From Xanthobacteraceae bacterium (GTDB lineage: Bacteria > Pseudomonadota > Alphaproteobacteria > Rhizobiales > Xanthobacteraceae), in contig JAIESC010000078.1 in NCBI GenBank assembly GCA_019746355.1, positions 1 through 21,935 of the forward strand: DNA of 21,935 bases. The letters run 5' to 3'. Under the pieces are notes generated by a model that did no database searches, was not told where the DNA came from, and saw only the letters and a list, made by a program, of their open reading frames with translations. Positions 14,679 to 20,880 of the stretch are shown here, piece after piece (position 1 is the first letter of the stretch; every line of letters starts with the position of its first letter). The translations under genes and the position numbers were made by a program.

Positions 14679-14700
14679 TGATGCTATCATGATAGCATCA
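14679..14700 (-). promoter_or_regulatory. Toxin-antitoxin operator: perfect 22-bp palindrome
   Basis: Two exactly complementary 11-bp halves (TGATGCTATCA) meet with no spacer, nine bases upstream of the antitoxin start and directly before its ribosome site. The core half-sites TGCTATCA/TGATAGCA equal, from memory, the half-sites bound by gonococcal FitAB, which are there separated by 12 bp. Confidence 0.85.
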
Positions 14701-14717
14701 GCGGCCAAGTGCTTCAA
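14689..14717 (-). promoter_or_regulatory. Sigma-70-type promoter of the toxin-antitoxin operon
   Basis: On the minus strand, TTGAAG (14717-14712) and TATCAT (14694-14689) are separated by 17 bp, close to the -35/-10 consensus. The -10 element lies inside the 22-bp palindrome, so repressor binding would block it. Predicted transcription start is near 14682, giving a leader of only about 12 bases. Confidence 0.65.
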
Positions 14718-14739
14718 GGCCGGGCAGACTTGAGCGGCC

Positions 14740-15225
14740 TCAATCGACAAACGCGACGAACCGGCCGCAGGCGATCACCGAAAGCCACAGCGCGATGGAG
14801 AGCGCGCCCGCGGCGCGCAGCCGTGGCGGCGGCACGGCCAAGTTATCGTCGCGCGCTGCCTCCCATGCCCTGGCCTTGCGCAGCAGCAGTGCGTTGGCGA
14901 TGCCGCAGGCGACCAGCGCCATCTTGATCTGAAACAGCGTCGTGCCCGCGTATTGCACGGCGCGGATCGAAAACAGGAGCGCGCCCGCGGCGATCGCCAG
15001 CAGCAGCCCAAATACAGCGACCGGCACCAGCACACGCGCCAGCGCCCGGATCGAAACCTGCCGGAAGCATCCCATCAGCCGCAGGTCGAGCGGCACGATC
15101 GCCCCGAACAGCAGCGCGATGCCGGCGATATGGCCGGCGTTCACCGCGGCATAGGTCCAGCGGGCCGAGCGCAAGGCCGCAACCGGCGCGAACTCTTGCA
15201 GCGCCGTGAGCCATTGCACCAGCAT
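14740..15225 (-). CDS. Four-helix membrane protein (DUF6644/DUF2214-like)
   Basis: A 161-residue integral membrane protein with four hydrophobic helices at about 25-47, 62-86, 97-116 and 137-158. His32 in NAGHIAGIALLFGAI is buried in helix 1, and a basic loop (RKARAWEAARDD) faces the cytoplasm. The pattern HxxGIALLFGAIxPLDLRLMG resembles DUF6644/DUF2214-type membrane proteins, an assignment made from memory. The function of these families is unknown; a haem- or quinone-linked role has no direct support here. The start codon lies 12 bases after the stop of the DUF6152-like gene and has no obvious ribosome site, so translation probably depends on coupling to that gene. Confidence 0.7.
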   Translation of the reverse strand: MLVQWLTALQEFAPVAALRSARWTYAAVNAGHIAGIALLFGAIVPLDLRLMGCFRQVSIRALARVLVPVAVFGLLLAIAAGALLFSIRAVQYAGTTLFQIKMALVACGIANALLLRKARAWEAARDDNLAVPPPRLRAAGALSIALWLSVIACGRFVAFVD

Positions 15226-15237
15226 CGCGCGGCCGGA

Positions 15238-15606
15238 TCAGCTACGCTCGGGGTAGAGGTTGTAGGTCTGGCCCTTGATGACGACGCGGTTGGCCTTCAC
15301 CACCTTCAGCTTGGGGTCCCTGGCGCGGTGACCCTGGATCGTCAGCTCGACGCCCTTCACCAGCATCGAATCCTTCAGGCCCGCGCGCTCGTTGCGCCAG
15401 GGTTGACCGACCTCGACGGTCCATTCCTCTTTCTTCACGTCGATCTTGAGGATGCCGTGCGGGTTGCCGAGCTTCGCCGACTTGATGACGCCGGTGATCT
15501 CGAATGTCTTGTCTTCCGCCCAGTCCCACCCGTGGTGGGCACGGGCAACAGCCGGGGCGAGCAGCGCAGCAAGCGCGCCGCCAAGGACAACGCGTCGGTC
15601 GGGCAT
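15238..15606 (-). CDS. Exported DUF6152-like protein
   Basis: A 122-residue exported protein. The N-terminus MPDRRVVLGGALAALLAPAV is a signal peptide with an RR pair (Tat or Sec), cleaved near ARA at 21-23. The mature protein starts HHGWDWAEDKTFEITGVI, then LGNPHGILKIDV, W-x-V-E-V and an RAGL segment, then KGVELTIQGHRARDPKLKV. This HHGW...G-x-(V/I)...NPHG...RAGL...G-H pattern is that of DUF6152, by memory. The paired His and the NPH motif suggest metal or copper binding in the periplasm, but that is speculation. The ATG at 15606 has GGGAG eight bases upstream; the long open frame before it is antisense to the cyclase gene. It forms a two-gene unit with the following membrane protein. Confidence 0.75.
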   Translation of the reverse strand: MPDRRVVLGGALAALLAPAVARAHHGWDWAEDKTFEITGVIKSAKLGNPHGILKIDVKKEEWTVEVGQPWRNERAGLKDSMLVKGVELTIQGHRARDPKLKVVKANRVVIKGQTYNLYPERS

Positions 15607-15726
15607 GGCTTCGTCTCCCGTTGATGTTGTCATGCAAATGCAACGGCTTAGTGCGGCATCCGGTTGCATCGCCGGCCCGCCTCGGTCCACTATCCTGCCA
15701 CATCCGGTACCGGGAGAATGAGAACA
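15607..15726. promoter_or_regulatory. Divergent promoter region with ATGCAA repeats
   Basis: The 120-bp region between the DUF6152-like gene and the cyclase gene contains ATGCAA twice in direct repeat (15632-15637, 15638-15643). An inverted copy makes a 7-bp perfect inverted repeat, ATGCAAC at 15638-15644 and GTTGCAT at 15663-15669. CCGTTG at 15619-15624 also pairs with CAACGG at 15641-15646. This is a candidate operator for an unidentified regulator. Confidence 0.45.
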
Positions 15727-16680
15727 ATGGATATCAAGGTCGGCAGGAAAGCGATCGAGGAAGCCTCCAAGAAGCTGTCCAACTGGGGCCGCTGGGGCAA
15801 AGACGACCACATCGGCACGCTCAACCACATCACCCCGGAAAACATCGCCAACGCCGCCAAGCTGATCAGGACCGGCAAGGTGTTCGCGCTGGGTATCCCG
15901 CTCGACCGCGACGGCCCGCAGACCGGCCTGTTCGGCGGCCGCTTCAACCCGATCCATCAGATGCTCGCGACCGGCACCGACGCGGTGGCCGGCCAGCAGG
16001 ACTGGAACAAGATCCGCTACGCCGACGACACGCTGAACCTCTGCGTGCAGGGCGCCACGCATTGGGACGCACTCGGCCACATCTTCTACGAGGACAAGGC
16101 CTACAACGGCCACGACGCCAAGCTGATCGACTCGCGCGGCCTCGCTGTGCTCGGCATCGAGCATTCCAAGAGCAAGATGGTCGGCCGCGGCGTGCTGCTC
16201 GACATCGCCCGCCATCGCAAGGTGCCGTGGCTGAAGGACGGCGAAGGCATCTCCAACGACGAGCTCGACAAGTGCGCGAAGGACCAGAACGTCGAGATTC
16301 GGAAGGGCGACTTCGTCATCGTCCGCACTGGGCAGATGGAACGTTGTCTGCAGGAGAAACAATGGGGCGGCTACGCTGGCGGCGACGCGCCGGGCGTGAA
16401 ATTCGAGAACTGCTACTGGTCCCAGGATAAGCAGATCGCCGCGATCTGCTCCGACACCTGGGGCGTCGAGGTGCGGCCGAACGAGACCACGGAAGCCAAC
16501 CAGCCGTGGCACTGGGTTGTGATCCCGGCGATGGGGCTGTGCATGGGCGAGATTTTCTACCTCAAGGAGCTGGCCGAGGATTGCGACAACGACGGCATCT
16601 ACGAGTTCTTCTTCTGCGGCCCGCCGCTGATCATCACCGGCGGAACCGGCTCGCCGATCAATCCCCAGGCCATCAAGTAG
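15727..16680 (+). CDS. Cyclase-family metal-dependent hydrolase (kynurenine formamidase-like fold)
   Basis: A 317-residue cytoplasmic member of the cyclase family (Pfam PF04199), which includes kynurenine formamidase and other amide- and lactone-opening enzymes. The family metal motif HxGTHxDxxxH appears as QGATHWDALGH at 108-118. His112, Asp114 and His118 are kept, but the first histidine is absent. The N-terminal NWGRWGKDDHIGTLNHITPE and the C-terminal PWHWVVIPAMGLCMGEIFYLKEL fit the long subgroup often annotated simply as 'cyclase family protein'. Start: the ATG at 15727 gives MDIKVGRK, with GGGAGA about eleven bases upstream; an in-frame ATG at 15718 is too close to that site. Likely substrates are small amides, lactones or ring-cleavage products, which suits the catabolic context but is not shown. 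Confidence 0.82.
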   Translation: MDIKVGRKAIEEASKKLSNWGRWGKDDHIGTLNHITPENIANAAKLIRTGKVFALGIPLDRDGPQTGLFGGRFNPIHQMLATGTDAVAGQQDWNKIRYADDTLNLCVQGATHWDALGHIFYEDKAYNGHDAKLIDSRGLAVLGIEHSKSKMVGRGVLLDIARHRKVPWLKDGEGISNDELDKCAKDQNVEIRKGDFVIVRTGQMERCLQEKQWGGYAGGDAPGVKFENCYWSQDKQIAAICSDTWGVEVRPNETTEANQPWHWVVIPAMGLCMGEIFYLKELAEDCDNDGIYEFFFCGPPLIITGGTGSPINPQAIK

Positions 16681-16709
16681 ACGCGACATTGTCGGCGGGG
16701 TGACAAAAT

Positions 16710-16729
16710 CCCGGACCACGTTGTCCGGG
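16710..16729 (+). terminator. Hairpin after the cyclase gene
   Basis: A 7-bp perfect stem (CCCGGAC at 16710-16716, GTCCGGG at 16723-16729) with a six-base loop lies 30 bp after the cyclase stop and before the PsiF-like gene. No U-tract follows, so it may only weaken read-through. Confidence 0.4.
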
Positions 16730-16753
16730 GGATTGCCACTCAGGAGAACCGAC

Positions 16754-17095
16754 ATGAGACGTCTCGTCATCGCGGCCGCACTCATTGGCTTCGCAGCGGT
16801 CGCTCAGGCCCAGACAGCGCCACCGCCCGATGCCGCGCCGTCCGCAGCGCCGCCTGCGGCCGGTGGCGCGCCGAGCCCAAGCACGCCCCCGGTAGATTGC
16901 CGCGGCCAAGCCCAGTCGAAAGGTCTGCGTGGTCAGGCGGCGCGCGACGCCATGGAGATTTGCATGGAGGAGCAGCGGCTCGCCTGCGTCAAGGAAGCAG
17001 TCGAGAAGAAGGTCGTGGGTGCCGCCCGGCGTGACTTTGTTCGCTCCTGTGCCGGACGGCCCGGCCGGGCCGATGCAGGCGGCAACAAGGGCTGA
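16754..17095 (+). CDS. Small secreted PsiF-repeat-like protein
   Basis: A 113-residue secreted protein. Residues 1-19 are a Sec signal peptide (MRRLVIAAALIGFAAVAQA, cleavage before QT). A Pro/Ala/Ser-rich linker covers 20-46. The folded part has four cysteines at 49, 70, 78 and 99, in two repeats of the form C-x-x-x-A-x-x-K-x-L/V-x-G-x-A-R-x-x-F/M-x-x-x-C. This resembles the PsiF repeat of phosphate-starvation-inducible proteins. The cysteines probably form two disulfides. AGGAGA lies seven bases before the ATG at 16754. The function of PsiF-type proteins is unknown, and there is no visible Pho box. It probably has its own transcript, closed by the hairpin at 17130-17150. Confidence 0.72.
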   Translation: MRRLVIAAALIGFAAVAQAQTAPPPDAAPSAAPPAAGGAPSPSTPPVDCRGQAQSKGLRGQAARDAMEICMEEQRLACVKEAVEKKVVGAARRDFVRSCAGRPGRADAGGNKG

Positions 17096-17129
17096 CGACA
17101 TCGAGGCGACGGCCAATCCGAGAGGCGGC

Positions 17130-17158
17130 AACCCGGGGCAACCCCGGGTTTGTCGTTT
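17130..17158 (+). terminator. Rho-independent-type terminator after the PsiF-like gene
   Basis: A 9-bp perfect stem, AACCCGGGG at 17130-17138 and CCCCGGGTT at 17142-17150, has a CAA loop and is followed by a T-rich stretch (TGTCGTTTT). It lies 35 bp past the stop codon. The tail is interrupted, so efficiency is uncertain. Confidence 0.65.
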
Positions 17159-17179
17159 TCGGATGACCGCGACACGCAC

Positions 17180-17213
17180 GCCATTGTCAGCCCGGGCTTG
17201 ACCCGAGGGTCTA
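17180..17213. repeat. Partial REP-like sequence
   Basis: The region holds a palindromic segment around GCCCGGGCTTGACCCGAGGG. It looks like one half of the GTCATGCCCGG/GGGTCAAGCCCGG type of intergenic repeats seen, from memory, in related genomes. It is short and lacks the second arm, so it is a weaker call than the three complete repeats. Confidence 0.4.
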
Positions 17214-17259
17214 TGAAGCGTTTCAAATGCCGCAGTTCAAAAAGACGGGAGAACGCCTC

Positions 17260-18567
17260 ATGGCTCGCTGGCTCAAACGTGGAATGGACGCTGGCGCGAT
17301 CAAGGCCGCCGACGCTGCGGTGCGCAACACCGTCGAAGGTATCCTCGCGCAGGTCGAAGACAAGAAGGACGCGGCCATTCGCGAATTGTCGAAAAAGTTC
17401 GACAACTGGGAGCCGAAGGACTTCCGCCTGACGCCGGCCGAGATCGAGAAGGCGATTTCGCAGGTCTCAAAGCGCGACCTCGACGACATCAAGTTCGCCC
17501 AGGCCCAGGTCCGCAACTTCGCGCAGAAGCAGAAGGACACGATGCAGGACCTGGAGGTCGAGACGCTGCCCGGCGTGATCCTCGGCCACCGCCACATCCC
17601 GGTGAACGCGATCGGCTGCTACGTGCCGGGCGGGCGCTATCCGATGGTCGCCTCGGCGCACATGTCGATCGTCACCGCGCGCGTCGCCGGCGTCAAACGC
17701 ATCATCGCCTGCGCGCCGCCGTTCAAGGGCGGACCGCATCCGGCGATCGTCGCGGCGATGCATTTCGGCGGTGCCGACGAGATCTACGTGCTCGGCGGCG
17801 TGCAGGCGGTGGCGGCGATGGCACTCGGCACCGAGACCATCGCGCCGGTCGACATGATCGTCGGCCCCGGCAACGCCTATGTGGCGGAGGCGAAGCGCCA
17901 GCTGTTCGGCCGCGTCGGCATCGATCTGCTCGCCGGCCCGACCGAGACGCTGGTGATCGCCGACGACTCGGTCGACGGCGAGATCTGCGCCACCGATCTG
18001 CTCGGCCAGGCCGAGCACGGGCCGACCTCGCCGGCGGTGCTGCTCACCAACTCGGAGAAGCTCGCGAAAGACACCATGAGCGAGATCGAGCGGCTCCTGA
18101 AAATCCTGCCCACCGCGGACGCCGCGGGCAAGGCGTGGGCCGACTACGGCGAGGTGATCGTCTGCGACAGCGAGGACGAGATGATCCGCGAGGCCGACCG
18201 CATCGCCTCCGAGCACGTGCAGGTGATGACGCGCAATCCCGACACCTTCCTCAACGGCATGAAGAACTACGGCTCGCTGTTTCTCGGCGCCCGCACCAAC
18301 GTCGCCTACGGCGACAAGGTGATCGGCACCAACCATACGCTGCCGACCAAGAAGGCGGCGCGCTACACCGGCGGGCTGTGGGTCGGCAAGTTCCTCAAGA
18401 CCTGCACCTATCAGAAGGTGATGACCGACCAGGCCTCGTCGATGATCGGCGAATACTGCTCGCGGCTGTGCATGCTGGAGGGCTTCGTGGCGCATGCCGA
18501 GCAGGCCAACGTGCGGGTGCGCCGCTACGGCGGCCGCAATGTCGGCTACGGACAGGCGGCCGAATAA
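17260..18567 (+). CDS. HisD-family dehydrogenase, likely sulfopropanediol 3-dehydrogenase (HpsN)-like
   Basis: A 435-residue NAD- and Zn-dependent dehydrogenase of the histidinol dehydrogenase family. Zinc ligands are conserved: Gln250 and His253 (GQAEHGP), Asp352 (YGDKVIG) and His412 (VAHAEQA). The catalytic Glu318-His319 (SEHVQV) is also present. The signature [26 protein letters not shown] replaces the SVNHVLPT...FSSGL segment of true HisD. It fits the HpsN-type branch, which oxidises (R)-2,3-dihydroxypropane-1-sulfonate to sulfolactate. There is no his gene nearby, and an SDR, as in hps loci, is close downstream. Start: the ATG at 17260 follows GGGAGA eight bases upstream, whereas the ATG at 17227 has no ribosome site. 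A different polyol or amino-alcohol substrate remains possible. Confidence 0.82.
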   Translation: MARWLKRGMDAGAIKAADAAVRNTVEGILAQVEDKKDAAIRELSKKFDNWEPKDFRLTPAEIEKAISQVSKRDLDDIKFAQAQVRNFAQKQKDTMQDLEVETLPGVILGHRHIPVNAIGCYVPGGRYPMVASAHMSIVTARVAGVKRIIACAPPFKGGPHPAIVAAMHFGGADEIYVLGGVQAVAAMALGTETIAPVDMIVGPGNAYVAEAKRQLFGRVGIDLLAGPTETLVIADDSVDGEICATDLLGQAEHGPTSPAVLLTNSEKLAKDTMSEIERLLKILPTADAAGKAWADYGEVIVCDSEDEMIREADRIASEHVQVMTRNPDTFLNGMKNYGSLFLGARTNVAYGDKVIGTNHTLPTKKAARYTGGLWVGKFLKTCTYQKVMTDQASSMIGEYCSRLCMLEGFVAHAEQANVRVRRYGGRNVGYGQAAE

Positions 18568-18594
18568 GCAAAACGTCGCGAGGGGGCGACAGCC

Positions 18595-18993
18595 ATGCCG
18601 GTTATTGTGCCGTTCTATGCCGCGATCCTCGGCCTCATCTTCATATTTCTCTCGGCGCGGGTGATCGCCGCGCGGCGGCAGTTCCGTGTCACCGTCGGCT
18701 TCGGCGGCCATCACCTGCTGGAGCGCCGCATCCGCGTCCAGGGCAATTTCTCCGAATACGTGCCGATCACCATCATCCTGCTGACGTTCCTGGAGCTTTA
18801 CGGCGGCGCGAAGTGGCTGATCCACATGCTCTGCATCGCCTTGATCTTGGGCCGCTCGCTGCACGCCTATTGCGTCAGCCGCACCGACGAGGACATCCGG
18901 CAGCGGCGCGCCGCCATGATCCTGACCTTCGGCGCGCTGCTGGTCGCCGCCATCGGCGTCGCGATTTATTCTGGCCGGCAGATGTTCGGATGA
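18595..18993 (+). CDS. MAPEG-family membrane protein
   Basis: A 132-residue integral membrane protein of the MAPEG family (membrane-associated proteins in eicosanoid and glutathione metabolism). There are four helices at about 3-23, 57-70, 72-88 and 106-125. The family motif is ERRIRVQGNFSEYVP (43-57), with the glutathione-site residues Arg47, Asn51 and Glu54. A second conserved patch is GRSLHAYCVS around Arg87. Bacterial members are glutathione S-transferase-like or of unknown function. The gene starts 27 bp after the HisD-family gene and ends 7 bp before the SDR gene, so all three are probably one operon. A detoxifying, glutathione-linked role in that pathway is inference. Confidence 0.85.
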   Translation: MPVIVPFYAAILGLIFIFLSARVIAARRQFRVTVGFGGHHLLERRIRVQGNFSEYVPITIILLTFLELYGGAKWLIHMLCIALILGRSLHAYCVSRTDEDIRQRRAAMILTFGALLVAAIGVAIYSGRQMFG

Positions 18994-19000
18994 GCCGGGC

Positions 19001-19777
19001 ATGACAATGTCGATCGATCTCACCAAAGGCCCAAGCTTTCGCCTCGACGGCAGGCGCGCGCTGGTCACCGGCGGCGGCCGCGGCATCGGACTGGCCGCGG
19101 CCGGGGCGCTCGCCGCATCGGGCGCGCATGTGACGCTCGCCGCGCGCACCAAAAGCGAGATCGAGGATGCCGCGGCGGCGATCCGCGCCCGCGGCGAACG
19201 GGCCGACGCGCTGGTGCTCGACGTCACCAACGTCGAGGCCACGCGCCGGGCGCTCGCCGCGCTCCCGCCCTATCAGGTGCTGGTCAACAACGCCGGGATG
19301 AACCGCCCGGCCTATCTGCCGGACGTCAAGATCGAGGACTTCGACGCGATCTTTTCGCTCAACGTGCGCGCCGCGTTCTTCATGGCGCAGACCATCGCGA
19401 TGCGGCTGATCGAGGCGAAGCTTTCCGGCTCTATCATCAACATCTCCTCACAGATGGGCCACGTCGGCGCGGCGCGCCGCACCGTCTATTGTGCGTCAAA
19501 GCACGCGATGGAGGGCTTCACCAAGGCGATGGCGATCGAGCTTGCGCCGCACAACATCCGCGTCAATTCGCTCGGGCCGACGTTCCTGGAAACACCGATG
19601 ACCCGGCCGTTCTTCGAGAACAAGGCGTTCCGCGACGAGGTGCTGGGAAAGATCAAGCTCGGGCGGCTCGGACAGCTCGACGAGCTTTCCGGCGCCATCG
19701 TGTTCCTCGCCTCCGACGCCTCGTCACTGATGACCGGCTCGGCGCTGGTGCTCGACGGCGGCTGGACCGCGGAATAA
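19001..19777 (+). CDS. Classical SDR oxidoreductase
   Basis: A 258-residue classical short-chain dehydrogenase/reductase with an intact active site: TGGGRGIG at 23-30, NNAG at 96-99, Asn121, Ser150, and Tyr163-x3-Lys167 in YCASK. After strand 2 the sequence is AARTKSE, with Arg49 and no Asp, which points to NADP(H). The C-terminal LVLDGGWTAE is typical. Homologues are often labelled 3-oxoacyl-ACP reductase or gluconate dehydrogenase. Beside an HpsN-like gene it could serve as a sulfopropanediol 2-dehydrogenase (HpsO-like), but this is not provable here. No strong ribosome site is present, so translation is probably coupled to the MAPEG gene ending 7 bp upstream. An in-frame ATG at 19007 is an alternative start. 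It converges with the nitrilase gene, 5 bp apart. Confidence 0.85.
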   Translation: MTMSIDLTKGPSFRLDGRRALVTGGGRGIGLAAAGALAASGAHVTLAARTKSEIEDAAAAIRARGERADALVLDVTNVEATRRALAALPPYQVLVNNAGMNRPAYLPDVKIEDFDAIFSLNVRAAFFMAQTIAMRLIEAKLSGSIINISSQMGHVGAARRTVYCASKHAMEGFTKAMAIELAPHNIRVNSLGPTFLETPMTRPFFENKAFRDEVLGKIKLGRLGQLDELSGAIVFLASDASSLMTGSALVLDGGWTAE

Positions 19778-19793
19778 GCGAGCTAACGCTCGC
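19778..19793. terminator. Hairpin at the SDR/nitrilase convergent junction
   Basis: A perfect 6-bp stem (GCGAGC at 19778-19783, GCTCGC at 19788-19793) with a TAAC loop starts immediately after the SDR stop and contains the nitrilase stop codon. It could act in both directions, but neither side has a U-tract. Confidence 0.4.
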
Positions 19794-20862
19794 GCCGGCC
19801 CGACGCACCTTCGCGGAATGACACCACGGTCGCGCGTTCCGACGAAACCTCGGCGCCGCCGTCACCGGCCCCGTCCTCCGCGCCCTCCGCAAAGCGGGCC
19901 GGTTCGCGGCGCGACCGGTCGACCCGCAGGTCGAAGATGTCGAAGCGGTTGTAGTAGCCGACCACGTCGTGGAACTGCTTGGGCTCGACCGACTGCGCGG
20001 TGTCGATGTCCGCGTAGACGATGCCCTCGTCGTCCGATATCGGCGTCCCGATGATCGAGCCCGTCGGGTCGAGCACCATCGAGACGCTGCGCGGCGAGCG
20101 CTCGATGACGTCGAGCGCGGCCTTGTCGACATTCGCGATCGCGTCCTTCAAGGTCCGGTCGGCGAAGGCGGAGGAGACGATGTTGAACACCTTGGCCTCG
20201 AAGGCATGCGCGCCAGCCCGGATCTCGATTGCGCGCCGCAGATCGTAGGCGCCGCTCTCCGCCGGCGGCCGGGTCGGCCAGCACGGCGGATAGGTCGAGA
20301 TGTGGACCTGTTCGCCGTCCGCCATCAGCGCGAAGCGCGACAACGGGTTGGTGTTCTCGCCGCAGATCAGCATGCCGATGCGGCCGATCGCGGTCTGCGA
20401 CACGCGCAGGCCCCGCGCGTCGCCGTTCGCCCAGATCAGCTTCTCGTAGAAGGTCGGGACCAGCTTGCGATGATGGTTGAGGATGCTTCCGTCGGGGCCG
20501 ATCAGCAGGTTCGAATTCCACAGGCAGCCGACGCTCGCCTGCGTGCCCTCCGTGAAGCCGAGCGACACGTGAATGCCGTGCCGGCGTGCCGCGGCGCGGA
20601 CCCGCCCGATCTCGGGGCCGTCGATCAGCAGCGCCTCGCGGGCGAGCGCGCGGAAGAAGTCGTGATTGACGATCGGCGCGCGCAGCGCCGCCCAGACCGG
20701 AAAACCCGGCACGAAGCTTTCCGGGAAAGCCACCAGCGAGGCGCCGTTGCCGGCGGCCTCCTCGATCAGGCTGAGCGCCTTGTCGATGGTACGCGCGCTG
20801 TCGATGAAAACCGGCGCTGCGTGGCAGGCAGCCGCCTTGAACGCAGGATAATGTGTCGACAC
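19783..20862 (-). CDS. Nitrilase (carbon-nitrogen hydrolase superfamily)
   Basis: A 359-residue nitrilase, the length of true nitrilases. The catalytic triad is Glu48 (FPESF), Lys133 (HRKLVPTFYEK) and Cys167 (CGENTNPL), with the supporting Glu140. The CGEN context and the segment EQVHISTYPPCWP are typical of bacterial nitrilases acting on aliphatic or arylaliphatic nitriles. They convert R-CN to the acid plus ammonia, forming long spiral oligomers. Start: GTG at 20862 gives MSTHYPAFKAAA and has GGAGAG at correct spacing; a TTG at 20874 is possible but less likely. The C-terminal ~40 residues are Ala/Gly/Glu-rich and probably disordered. The gene lies 18 bp after the TrmB-type regulator on the same strand, suggesting a regulator-enzyme operon. 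Confidence 0.9.
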   Translation of the reverse strand: MSTHYPAFKAAACHAAPVFIDSARTIDKALSLIEEAAGNGASLVAFPESFVPGFPVWAALRAPIVNHDFFRALAREALLIDGPEIGRVRAAARRHGIHVSLGFTEGTQASVGCLWNSNLLIGPDGSILNHHRKLVPTFYEKLIWANGDARGLRVSQTAIGRIGMLICGENTNPLSRFALMADGEQVHISTYPPCWPTRPPAESGAYDLRRAIEIRAGAHAFEAKVFNIVSSAFADRTLKDAIANVDKAALDVIERSPRSVSMVLDPTGSIIGTPISDDEGIVYADIDTAQSVEPKQFHDVVGYYNRFDIFDLRVDRSRREPARFAEGAEDGAGDGGAEVSSERATVVSFREGASGRRER

Positions 20863-20880
20863 ACCACTCTCCAACTTCGA

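Noticed and set aside
16504..16520. Second sigma-54-like sequence (TGGCACTGGGTTGTG)
   Set aside because: It is inside the cyclase coding region, the -12 element lacks the required GC, and no gene start follows at a sensible distance.
17260..18567. Biosynthetic histidinol dehydrogenase
   Set aside because: The family's Zn and catalytic residues are present, but the [14 protein letters not shown] region differs from HisD and no histidine genes are nearby.
17467..19242. 591-codon open frame on the minus strand
   Set aside because: Antisense to the HisD-family and MAPEG genes, with low-complexity composition and no recognisable motif.
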